Position numbers and translations under genes: made by a program. This document shows, in pieces, positions 43,668 to 50,861 of a DNA stretch of 64,000 nt; position 1 is the stretch's first letter, and every line of letters begins with the position of its first letter. A model generated the notes under the pieces. The model saw only the letters and a program-made list of their open reading frames with translations. It ran no database searches and had not been told where the DNA came from. This DNA is from Ruminococcus gauvreauii (GTDB lineage: Bacteria; Bacillota; Clostridia; Lachnospirales; Lachnospiraceae). Where the stretch lies: assembly GCF_025151995.1 (NCBI RefSeq), contig NZ_CP102290.1, forward strand, positions 372,001 to 436,000. Reading direction: 5' to 3'.

Positions 43668-43728
43668 GTCCAATTTATTAACAGTTACTTATTTGGACTA
43701 TTATATACTGGGATACTGAACTTGTCAA
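43668..43728 (-). promoter_or_regulatory. consensus promoter and 31-bp operator of the MarR/ABC/MATE/adenylation operon
   Basis: On the minus strand TTGACA (43723-43728) and TATAAT (43700-43705) are 17 bp apart, a full consensus match. Immediately downstream, 43668-43698 is a 31-bp dyad centred on 43683 in which 12 of 15 base pairs are symmetric, with outer arms GTCCAA/TTGGAC and core TAACAGTTA. It covers the start site. The -35 overlaps the last codons of the ICE hydrolase remnant. Confidence 0.85.
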
Positions 43729-44003
43729 GAGAAATGTGTGCCTTCCACGGTGTAGATCCGGCCATCCTGCCCGCCTTTATCATCCCAATCGAAGAAAATG
43801 ATGTCTCCGCCATCTGTCTTCACTGGTCGGAACTGAACCCATATTGTTCCGCCATCACCACGGCAGTCTTAAGGCTGACGGTGATATACAGATAAATCCG
43901 GGTGACGGTGGTTTCCATCTCCACGATATTCCCGTGCCCGTCGTCGGTGGTATTGATCACCGTCTCGGTCTTGGTTTCGGTGCGGCTGGAGATCTCATTA
44001 TTT
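43725..44003 (-). pseudogene. remnant of ICE cell-wall hydrolase (CD1108 family)
   Basis: Two in-order pieces in different frames. The first contains SRTETKTETVINTTDDG and then VTRIYLYITVSLKTAVVMAE and QYGF before a stop. The second, after an internal deletion of the CHAP-like catalytic domain, is GDIIFFDWDDKGGQDG with YTVEG. Both match the order seen in the CD1108-type hydrolase of Tn1549/CTn-like conjugative elements, where the domain helps the mating channel pass the cell wall. The gene is dead: it is frameshifted, lacks its catalytic residues and is truncated at both ends. Confidence 0.8.
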
Positions 44004-44369
44004 TCAGTACACCGCCCGGATTCTGTGGCGCGGCCACTCGTCCGCTTGCTCCATCAGATTTTTCATGTCCGCATACCGAAAACAGTTAAACTGCCCATTT
44101 GTGTATTCCCTGAGTCTCTCTTCTCTTTCCGGGTTACTCCACTTGTTCCCTCTGGTTGTGAGTTCCTTTAGGCGATTTTTCATCTTTTCCACTGATTTCG
44201 AGTGTACCCTCAACCTGTATTTTCCTTTATTTCTGTAACATCCATAGCCAAGGTATTTGATTTTGCTTACGTGGTTGACTACTGTTTTCTGGAGATTGAC
44301 TTTCAGGAATAGTTTCCCTGTGATGTACGGCACGATATGCTTTTCGGACTTCGACTTATCTAACCAGCC
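44004..44369 (-). pseudogene. C-terminal fragment of group II intron reverse transcriptase/maturase
   Basis: About 120 codons. The fragment shows GKLFLKVNLQKTVVNHVSKI, then KYLGYGCY, RLRVHSKSVEKMKNRLKEL and a final FRYADMKNLMEQADEWPRHR, the end of the thumb/maturase X region of LtrA-like proteins (LGF.FY, RVHPKS, DEW.RRRIR). The polymerase domain with its YxDD motif is missing and a stop lies just upstream. At its downstream end the fragment abuts the ICE hydrolase remnant. Confidence 0.82.
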
Positions 44370-44546
44370 TTATCCTCCTGCTTTATCCTGTAAATGGTTT
44401 CTGTACGTTGTTGCAGAGGTTTGCCTGCACCTTCCTTCAGTCCTCTTAAACCTCACAGCGAGAACCTTGATGTTCGGCTATATCCTTCCCACTGCCGGAC
44501 GGATTCAAGGCTTACACCCGTTAGAACGTGCGCCAGCCGGGCGCAT
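44004..44546 (-). mobile_element. truncated group II intron inserted behind the HPr-like gene terminator
   Basis: The 5' part on the minus strand begins ATGCGCCCGGCTGGCGCACG at 44546, close to the GUGYG 5' start of bacterial group II introns, and continues about 180 bases of structured domain I-like RNA. It then joins directly to the C-terminal end of the maturase gene; the bulk of the open reading frame and the 3' domains V-VI are missing. The insertion point is immediately after the T run of the terminator at 44550-44586, the site preference of bacterial class C introns. The element can no longer splice or move. Confidence 0.75.
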
Positions 44547-44549
44547 TAG

Positions 44550-44586
44550 AAAAACACACCTGCTGATTCTGGCAGATGTGTTTTTT
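44550..44586. terminator. Rho-independent terminator of the HPr-like gene
   Basis: A 9-bp AAAAACACA/TGTGTTTTT stem extended by CTGC/GCAG after one mismatch, with T runs on both strands. It is the probable target of the group II intron insertion. Confidence 0.88.
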
Positions 44587-44608
44587 CACATTTTTTGTAT
44601 TCTGTTTC

Positions 44609-44854
44609 CTAAAACCTGATCTCTTTGACATCAGCTATATTTTTCATCTCCCCAAGCAATGCCTGGGAATCTTCTCCGTAAATCGTCATTTCCATTCTGT
44701 CTCTCTCTGCAATAGCAAGCACTCCCATCAGTGACTTCCCATCTACCACCTGTACACCGCTTTTTAAGTCAATCTCTCCTTCGAATCTGTTTGCTAAATT
44801 TACAAAATCAAGCATTTCCTTTGTATTATGAAATCCAATTGAATATCTGGGCAT
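44609..44854 (-). CDS. HPr-like phosphocarrier family protein
   Basis: 81 residues, HPr fold. The Ser46 regulatory region is conserved (GKSLMGVLAIAERD), but the active-site loop, GLHARPA in PTS HPr, reads GFHNTKE. The phosphorylatable His is retained in register while the Arg that supports phosphotransfer is lost. It may be a Crh-like regulatory paralogue or a low-activity carrier. ATG 44854 is eight bases after GGAGG; an ATG at 44869 lies before that site. It ends at the terminator used by the intron insertion. Confidence 0.8.
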   Translation of the reverse strand: MPRYSIGFHNTKEMLDFVNLANRFEGEIDLKSGVQVVDGKSLMGVLAIAERDRMEMTIYGEDSQALLGEMKNIADVKEIRF

Positions 44855-44974
44855 CTCTGTTTCCTCCATACGTCTTTATCATACGCCTCCTTCAAAAAAA
44901 TGGTTCAGAGACGTTCCTTATTTTTAAGCATTGACCGGAAGCTAAAAGTTATGCAGACCAGATGCAAATATCTG

Positions 44975-44983
44975 TGTTATAAT
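44975..44983 (+). promoter_or_regulatory. extended -10 promoter of the glycosylase gene
   Basis: TGTTATAAT is an extended -10 (TG-N-TATAAT). No good -35 is present. The expected leader is about 40 bases. Confidence 0.55.
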
Positions 44984-45031
44984 ATAAATAACGGCTGTAA
45001 TCATCAGGGATTCTGAAACAGGAGGTATACC

Positions 45032-45661
45032 ATGGGAGAACTTATCGCCTTAAACCGCCAAACACCGGCAATACAATATCTCGCTAAAAAGGACAGCAGC
45101 CTTTGCAGACTGATTGATCTGATCGGTGAAATTAAATATCAGCCTTTTGAAGACGGTTACTCATTCCTCGTCAGTACGATTATCGGTCAAATGCTGTCAA
45201 ACAAAGTAGCGGATGTGTTATTCCAGAGAGTCATTGATATGTGTGGGGGCGTATCACCGGAAATCATGTGTAATATTGATGCCGAACAGCTAAGAAAAAT
45301 TGGAATTTCATATAGAAAATCCAATACAATATCAGAACTAACACAGGCTGTGATCTCACGCGATCTCGATCTGTACAAACTCTCCTCTCTGCCTGATGAG
45401 GCGGTCATCAGGGCGCTGACCTCAATAAAAGGGATCGGTATGTGGACGGCAAAAATGTATCTGATCTTTGTTCTGGACCGACCCGATATATTACCGTTCG
45501 AGGACGGTGCATTTTTACAGTCTTACTGCTGGCTGTATCATACACAGGAATGCAGTCCGAAGGATGTTAAAGAACGATGCAGGATATGGAGTCCCTATTC
45601 ATCTTACGCCGCCAGATTTTTATATAAAGCTCTGGACAACGGACTTACGAAGAAAAGTTGA
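45032..45661 (+). CDS. AlkA-type DNA-3-methyladenine glycosylase (HhH-GPD)
   Basis: 209 residues. The helix-hairpin-helix is LTSIKGIGMWTAKMYLIFVL, followed by the catalytic Asp in DRPDILPFEDGAFLQSY, as in AlkA and other HhH-GPD glycosylases without the iron-sulphur cluster. The N-terminal part (FEDGYSFLVSTIIGQMLSNK) is the conserved start of the glycosylase core. It removes alkylated bases from DNA. The AlkA N-terminal beta domain is absent, so it is a minimal form. AGGAGG precedes the ATG. Confidence 0.88.
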   Translation: MGELIALNRQTPAIQYLAKKDSSLCRLIDLIGEIKYQPFEDGYSFLVSTIIGQMLSNKVADVLFQRVIDMCGGVSPEIMCNIDAEQLRKIGISYRKSNTISELTQAVISRDLDLYKLSSLPDEAVIRALTSIKGIGMWTAKMYLIFVLDRPDILPFEDGAFLQSYCWLYHTQECSPKDVKERCRIWSPYSSYAARFLYKALDNGLTKKS

Positions 45662-45747
45662 TACACCTTGGCGCATGCAACTAAAAGCATAACGAATATA
45701 ATTCCCGATATGCTTTCTTTCTCCCGTCATTCATCTGTACTACAGTT

Positions 45748-45966
45748 TCATTCTCCAAAGTGACGTTTAGAATTTGATATACCCAGCAGATAGTCTACGG
45801 TACAGTCATAATATTTCGCCAGTCGTATCAAAGCCCACACTGGTATTTCACGAATTCCTTTTTCATATCTGTGATATACAATTCTATGACAATTGAGGAC
45901 ATCTGCTATTTTTTGTTGTGTTAAGTCGCGATCCACTCGCATATTTTCAAGCCGTTCAAAATACAA
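45748..45966 (-). CDS. Small XRE family helix-turn-helix regulator
   Basis: 72 residues, essentially one HTH_3 domain: RVDRDLTQQKIADVLNCHRI, then YHRYEKGIREIPV and AKYYDCTVDYLLG. The start is taken as TTG 45966, eight bases after GAGG; a GTG at 45975 overlaps that site. It is divergent from the small gene at 46076, with a dyad-rich intergenic region between. Such single-domain XRE proteins are typical of mobile or accessory islets and often repress an adjacent gene. Confidence 0.85.
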   Translation of the reverse strand: MYFERLENMRVDRDLTQQKIADVLNCHRIVYHRYEKGIREIPVWALIRLAKYYDCTVDYLLGISNSKRHFGE

Positions 45967-45986
45967 AATGATCACCTCTTGATTAT

Positions 45987-46024
45987 GTTACCATTTGGTG
46001 TCATAATGTATTCATAATGGTAAC
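45987..46024. promoter_or_regulatory. putative XRE operator dyad
   Basis: GTTACCAT (45987-45994) and ATGGTAAC (46017-46024) form an 8-bp inverted repeat around an AT-rich centre, and further CCAAAT/GTTAC copies follow to 46037. It lies between the divergent XRE gene and the orphan gene at 46076. Confidence 0.55.
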
Positions 46025-46075
46025 CAAATAGTTACTAAGCAGTATAAAATACAATGGCATTGAAAGGCGAAAATA

Positions 46076-46309
46076 TTGAAAAAATTAACAAATATTAATA
46101 CTATACTCAAAAACTTTCTACTGGCAGATGATATTGAATTCTTTATTTCCTATCTTAAAAACATTGACGAAGCAGAAATGACCTCTTTTTTGAGGGTCTT
46201 TCCGGACTTTATCACAAACCTGTCAGGAAACGACAGGATTGACTCCTTAAAGGCAGGAACGTATCAGAAGGTGATGGCAGAGCTGCGCAGACATTCGGAT
46301 ATCACGTAG
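46076..46309 (+). CDS. Small protein of unknown function
   Basis: 77 residues, no recognised domain and no membrane segment. The sequence is helical and charged (LADDIEFFISYLKNIDEAEM, LRVFPDFITNLSGNDRIDSL). The start is TTG 46076 behind a weak AAAGGCG. Its position opposite the XRE gene, with the dyad between, suggests it is the target of that regulator. It could be a small effector or an antitoxin-like product, but nothing in the sequence proves it. Confidence 0.5.
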   Translation: MKKLTNINTILKNFLLADDIEFFISYLKNIDEAEMTSFLRVFPDFITNLSGNDRIDSLKAGTYQKVMAELRRHSDIT

Positions 46310-46366
46310 GATAAAGAAACACGAAAGGAGATCTTAGCATTTACGAATTTGAATTCGACATCAAAA

Positions 46367-46401
46367 AGGACTGGAACTCCATTTAATGAAATTCCAGTCC
46401 T
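46367..46401 (+). terminator. hairpin after the orphan gene
   Basis: A 10-bp stem, AGGACTGGAA/TTCCAGTCCT, with a 15-base loop and a loose T stretch (CTTCCTATTATTTT) after it. Confidence 0.6.
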
Positions 46402-46533
46402 CTTCCTATTATTTTAGTATGCAAAGACTTTAATTTATGCCTCACCGACAGGACTCTTAAAATCAGCAACGCCGGCACTTTTCAGACCTGCATGCTATGT
46501 TTATTTGCAGAAGCAATGTAACCAATAATTGAT

Positions 46534-46944
46534 TTATAAGGAGGTTCCCGGGTACTTTGAATCTTTAACATCAACTAATCCCCGAATGTAAATATATGTA
46601 TCTCCATTCTTTTTTTTAACATCCACCGATGTATTATACTGAACAACAACACATATTTTTTCATCTAAATTTATGCCTTTGTCTGCTGTAATTACATCAA
46701 ATTCATATATGAATTTATGATCTGCCACAAAATATTCATTTTCTCCATGTTCATCAGTTGATAAAAGCCTTTTAAAAATAATTTCGTCTTCATTTTTCTG
46801 TACTATATTACAATCAACATTACTTGTTATATCACTGGTATAATTATAATAGTGTATTTTCATACCATTATAAACAACTATACCAGATAAGATAACATTA
46901 AGTATTATGGAGAGTGTTAAGATTATTTTCTTTTTATTTATCAT
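46534..46944 (-). CDS. Membrane-anchored protein of unknown function
   Basis: 136 residues. An N-terminal hydrophobic helix (about residues 6-27) is followed by a soluble domain with CNIVQKNEDEIIFKRLL and KICVVVQYNTSVDVKKKNGD, probably beta-rich and outside the cell. It resembles no family I can name. Codon use is markedly AT-rich compared with its neighbours, a sign of recent acquisition. The ATG follows AAGGAAG with 7-base spacing. It is alone; 345 bases without genes separate it from rny. Confidence 0.6.
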   Translation of the reverse strand: MINKKKIILTLSIILNVILSGIVVYNGMKIHYYNYTSDITSNVDCNIVQKNEDEIIFKRLLSTDEHGENEYFVADHKFIYEFDVITADKGINLDEKICVVVQYNTSVDVKKKNGDTYIYIRGLVDVKDSKYPGTSL

Positions 46945-47289
46945 AACAACACTTCCTTTTCTTGTTTTTTTATTTTGTCTAAACCATCGGACTCTCCCCC
47001 TTACTGTGTTTTATTAAAATTATTGTATCATAGCTTTTATATGCTCTCAATATTTTTTCACATAATCAGTCGAATCTTGTAGTCAAACTGTTATATATTC
47101 TCATCGTCAGATAAATGTTGCGTGTAAATGTCGCACTTTACACCATAATTACATCAAACACCGTGTAAGCGAAAGCCATGTGAATCTAAGCGGACATACA
47201 AGAAATCAAAAAGAGCCTCAAACCCGCATAAACTCTAAACTTAAGCTTATTTACGTGTTCTTTGGCTCTTTCAAAAAATTGTCTGAAAC
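46945..47289. other. 345-bp gene-free region
   Basis: AT-rich and without a recognisable gene, riboswitch or element end. It contains one short inverted repeat, GTGTAAA (47122-47128) with TTTACAC (47137-47143), and the terminator-like hairpin described separately at its right end. Confidence 0.5.
47206..47271 (-). terminator. terminator-like hairpin after rny
   Basis: On the minus strand AAAGAGCC (47264-47271) pairs with GGCTCTTT (47210-47217) across a 46-base loop, and the T run TTTTTG follows. The long loop makes it a weak call. Confidence 0.45.
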
Positions 47290-48849
47290 TTATTTCGCGT
47301 AGTCGACAACGCGGCTTTCTCTAATTACATTCACTTTGATCTGTCCCGGATATTCCAGCTCAGACTCAATCTGTTTTGAAATATCTCTGGCAAGTAATAC
47401 CATATCCGTATCGTTTACGTGATCCGGCAATACCATTACCCGAACTTCCCGACCTGCCTGAATGGCAAAAGACTTGTCTACCCCTTTGAAGGAGTTTGTG
47501 ATATCTTCAAGCTGTTTCAATCTGTTGGTATATGTTTCCAATGTTTCCCTTCTCGCTCCCGGTCTTGCTGCTGAGATTGCATCTGCAGCCTGAACAAGAC
47601 ATGCGATCAATGATTCCGGCTCCACGTCTCCGTGGTGTGCCTCTACCGCATTGATGATAAGCGAGGATTCTTTGTATTTTCTACATAAATCAACACCAAT
47701 CTGAATATGGGATCCTTCCACTTCATGGTCGATGGATTTTCCTATGTCATGTAATAACCCTGCACGTTTTGCAGTACGTATGTCCGCTCCAACTTCTGCC
47801 GCTAACAACCCGGCGAGCTGCGCGACTTCGATGGAATGCTTCAATGCATTTTGTCCATAACTTGAACGGAATTGCATCCTTCCCAGCAAGCGAATCAGTT
47901 CCGGATGAATACCGTGAACTCCCACTTCCAGGGTAGCAGCTTCTCCCTCCTCGCGAATCATGGTCTCTACCTCTTTGCGGGCTTTCTCAACCATTTCTTC
48001 GATTCTCGCAGGATGGATACGGCCATCGACTATCAACTTCTCCAGCGCAATACGTGCGACTTCTCGTCTGATCGGATCAAAGCCCGATAATACAACAGCT
48101 TCCGGAGTATCATCAATGATCAGATCAATACCTGTCAACGTTTCCAGTGTACGGATATTACGTCCTTCCCTTCCGATGATCCGACCCTTCATCTCATCGT
48201 TGGGGAGCTGAACTACTGATATGGTAGATTCTGCCACATGATCAACAGCACATTTCTGAATCGCTGTCACCACGTAGTCTTTCGCTTTTCTGTTGGCTTC
48301 CTCTTTGGCTTTGCTCTCAAGTTCCTTATAGAGCTTGGCCGTGTCAATTTTCACTTCATCTTCAACAGCTTTTAAAAGATAATCTTTTGCCTGTTCGGAG
48401 GTCAGACCTGAAATTCGTTCCAGTTCCTGTACTCCCTGTGCATGTAATTCGTCGACTTTCTTTTCTTTCTTTCTTAATTGCTCTTCCTTGTTTGCGTATT
48501 CTGCTTCACGCCGTTCAAGTGCGTCAGATTTTCTGTCAACAGATTCCTCTTTTGACAGGACGCGCTTTTCATACTTTTGCAGTTCGGCTCTTCGTTCTTT
48601 GGTTTCTTTCTCCAGTTCGTTTTTCGTTCTGAGAGATTCTTCCTTCGCTTCCAAAAGGGCTTCGCGTTTTTTAGTCTCAGCCGTTTTTAATGCCTCATCT
48701 ATTATGCTTCTTGCCTTTTCTTCTGCTGTACCAACTTTTTCGGCATCTTGTTTCACCTTGTTGGAAACCGCAACCTTGCAAGTAATAGGAACCGCAATAA
48801 GCAGCGTGATTACTATAGCAACAATTACACTGATAATAATTGTTCCCAC
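47290..48849 (-). CDS. rny: Ribonuclease Y
   Basis: 519 residues. Order: N-terminal membrane anchor (residues 2-22), long charged coiled coil (about 30-200), KH domain with MKGRIIGREGRNIRTLETLT (about 212-235), then the HD phosphohydrolase domain with the metal motif LLHDIGKSIDHE (near 365). It is the membrane-bound endonuclease that starts mRNA decay in Firmicutes. The start codon is GTG 48849, seven bases after AAGGAGG. It lies upstream of the AT-rich islet and downstream of the recX-recA pair. Confidence 0.97.
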   Translation of the reverse strand: MGTIIISVIVAIVITLLIAVPITCKVAVSNKVKQDAEKVGTAEEKARSIIDEALKTAETKKREALLEAKEESLRTKNELEKETKERRAELQKYEKRVLSKEESVDRKSDALERREAEYANKEEQLRKKEKKVDELHAQGVQELERISGLTSEQAKDYLLKAVEDEVKIDTAKLYKELESKAKEEANRKAKDYVVTAIQKCAVDHVAESTISVVQLPNDEMKGRIIGREGRNIRTLETLTGIDLIIDDTPEAVVLSGFDPIRREVARIALEKLIVDGRIHPARIEEMVEKARKEVETMIREEGEAATLEVGVHGIHPELIRLLGRMQFRSSYGQNALKHSIEVAQLAGLLAAEVGADIRTAKRAGLLHDIGKSIDHEVEGSHIQIGVDLCRKYKESSLIINAVEAHHGDVEPESLIACLVQAADAISAARPGARRETLETYTNRLKQLEDITNSFKGVDKSFAIQAGREVRVMVLPDHVNDTDMVLLARDISKQIESELEYPGQIKVNVIRESRVVDYAK

Positions 48850-48939
48850 AGGAGCACCTCCTTATTTAGTTTTCATTGTACAAATACAACACTTCAATTT
48901 TATATTATTTTGGTAATTATGTCAAGCACAGCGGCCGAT

Positions 48940-49569
48940 TTATTCCATCGTTTTTTCCTGCACACGAAACCTGTAATCTTTCAGGACCTTCCAGATCTCT
49001 TCTCCATAGAAGCCGCGCCTTGCCAGATAGGCTTCCAGCTTCCGGATATCCTTCTCTGTCACTTCGTCTCTGTTCCTCATTCGCTTTTCAACCAGCGCAC
49101 GGATGACCTGTTCATGATCCGTCAGTTCAGCCTTTTCGGCGGCCTTCTCAATAAGGCCTGGATCGACGCCCTTCTGACTCAGTTTCCATGAAATCTGCCT
49201 GACACTCAAACTGTCCTTATAGCGTTCGAAATAATGCTCCGCATAACGCGCGTCGTCAATGTAGCCGTAAGATTTTACATAGTCAACGGCTTTCCGGGAT
49301 ACCTCAGCCGGATATCCGTTCTTCTTTAGTTTTTCTCTGAGTTCCTGCTCGGTCCGGTCCATCTTCACCAGTAGATTCATCGCATATCGCTTGGCCCGAA
49401 GCGGCAGGATCTCATTCATGATCTCTGAAAACTCCTGCTCCTGTATCTCCTCCCCACAGACGATACGATAACGAGACAGCTCGCCTTTATACAGGATAAA
49501 AGCAAGCTGTCCTTCAATTTCCACGCGGTATGTCCGCTTCGTCACAGGCCGGATATCGGTAACTATCAT
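48940..49569 (-). CDS. recX: RecX regulatory protein
   Basis: 209 residues of three-helix repeats: AKRYAMNLLVKMDRTEQELREKL, KAVDYVKSYGYIDDARYAEHYFE (the IDD.R.A motif), RQISWKLSQKGV and EKDIRKLEAYLARRGF. RecX binds inside the RecA filament and controls its activity. The start overlaps the recA stop by four bases (ATGA), so the two are made together and share SOS control. The 21-residue N-terminal extension is normal for Firmicutes. Confidence 0.93.
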   Translation of the reverse strand: MIVTDIRPVTKRTYRVEIEGQLAFILYKGELSRYRIVCGEEIQEQEFSEIMNEILPLRAKRYAMNLLVKMDRTEQELREKLKKNGYPAEVSRKAVDYVKSYGYIDDARYAEHYFERYKDSLSVRQISWKLSQKGVDPGLIEKAAEKAELTDHEQVIRALVEKRMRNRDEVTEKDIRKLEAYLARRGFYGEEIWKVLKDYRFRVQEKTME

Positions 49570-50618
49570 TCTGTCTCAATCTCCGCTGTTTTCGGCTCCT
49601 GAGGTGTCTCTGACTTCTCTGCGCCATTCAGGCCGTAGTACGCTCTTACCTTCTGCTCCACCTCCTGCATGACCTCCGGATGCTCCATCAGATATGTCTT
49701 CGCGTTTTCACGCCCCTGTCCAATCTTCGCATTGTCGTAGGCAAACCATGCCCCGCTCTTCTGAATCACACCGCTGCTTGCAGCCAGCTCCAGGATATCC
49801 GCCTCTCTGGAAATCCCCTTTCCAAACATAATGTCAAATTCCGCCTCCTTAAACGGCGGTGCAATTTTATTCTTCACAACTTTGATACGTGTACGGTTTC
49901 CGATGACCTCACCGCTCTGCTTAATCGCCTCTATCCGGCGCACATCCATACGGATGGATGAGTAAAACTTCAGCGCACGTCCGCCCGTGGTGACTTCCGG
50001 ACTGCCGTACATCACCCCTACCTTCTCACGCAGCTGATTGATAAAAATAACAACACAGCCTGATTTTCCGATCACGGAAGTTAATTTTCTGAGCGCCTGT
50101 GACATGAGACGGGCCTGAAGACCAACATGAGAATCTCCCATCTCACCGTCAATCTCAGCTCTCGGAACAAGAGCCGCGACAGAATCCACGATCACAATAT
50201 CTACCGCTCCTGAACGCACCATCGTCTCTGTGATCTCAAGTGCCTGCTCACCGCTGTCCGGCTGTGAGATATAAAGATTGTCGATATCAACGCCAATATT
50301 TTTTGCATATACTGGATCAAGCGCATGCTCTGCATCGATAAATCCTGCGATCCCGCCTCTCTTTTGTACCTCCGCTACCATATGGAGTGCCACGGTAGTC
50401 TTACCGCTCGATTCCGGTCCGTAGATCTCCACCACGCGCCCCTTTGGTATGCCGCCCAGCCCCAGTGCCACATCGAGGCTCAGGGATCCTGTCGGTATCG
50501 TCTCCACATTCATGTTGATGCCTGAATCCCCCAGTTTCATCACTGCACCTTTTCCGTAGTTTTTTTCTATCTGTACGAGTGCCGCGTCCAATGCTTTTAA
50601 TTTATCTTCCTTTACCAT
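49566..50618 (-). CDS. recA: Recombinase RecA
   Basis: 350 residues, full length. Walker A is GPESSGKTT (near residue 66), Walker B follows as DIVIVDSVAALVP, L1/L2 DNA-binding loops are GLQARLMSQALRKL and FINQLREKVGVMYGSPEVTTG, and the tail is short and acidic. It drives homologous strand exchange and co-protease cleavage of LexA. ATG 50618 follows TGGAGG with 6-base spacing. An SOS box and a promoter lie just upstream. Confidence 0.98.
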   Translation of the reverse strand: MVKEDKLKALDAALVQIEKNYGKGAVMKLGDSGINMNVETIPTGSLSLDVALGLGGIPKGRVVEIYGPESSGKTTVALHMVAEVQKRGGIAGFIDAEHALDPVYAKNIGVDIDNLYISQPDSGEQALEITETMVRSGAVDIVIVDSVAALVPRAEIDGEMGDSHVGLQARLMSQALRKLTSVIGKSGCVVIFINQLREKVGVMYGSPEVTTGGRALKFYSSIRMDVRRIEAIKQSGEVIGNRTRIKVVKNKIAPPFKEAEFDIMFGKGISREADILELAASSGVIQKSGAWFAYDNAKIGQGRENAKTYLMEHPEVMQEVEQKVRAYYGLNGAEKSETPQEPKTAEIETE

Positions 50619-50638
50619 GCTTACCTCCAGTAATAATG

Positions 50639-50652
50639 CGAACTTATGTTCG
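50639..50652. promoter_or_regulatory. LexA (SOS) box of recA
   Basis: CGAACTTATGTTCG is a perfect match to the Gram-positive SOS box CGAACNNNNGTTCG. It lies between the -10 and the recA start codon, where bound LexA would block transcription. Confidence 0.93.
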
Positions 50653-50665
50653 TCCTCTGTTTCAT

Positions 50666-50694
50666 ATAGTAGTACATATTTGCCGTTTTGTCAA
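50666..50694 (-). promoter_or_regulatory. recA promoter
   Basis: On the minus strand TTGACA (50689-50694) and TACTAT (50666-50671) are 17 bp apart. Confidence 0.75.
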
Positions 50695-50824
50695 TATCAT
50701 TTTGTACCATGGGATTTTTCCGGATTCCGGAAATCATGAGATGAGATTTGTATGCTGATACCAGTATACTAAACACCGGCGCCGTATGCAAGAAAGTAAT
50801 GCAGATTCCCGTAAAATGAAGAAA

Positions 50825-50848
50825 GACCGCACCATCACTGATGCGGTC
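50825..50848 (-). terminator. hairpin after glgA
   Basis: On the minus strand GACCGCA pairs with TGCGGTC around a 10-base loop, followed by TTTCTTC. Confidence 0.7.
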
Positions 50849-50861
50849 CGCCCACCGGCAC

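Noticed and set aside
46341..46385. A 15-codon peptide after the orphan gene
   Set aside because: It would have to start at a non-standard codon and overlaps the terminator stem; a chance frame is more likely.
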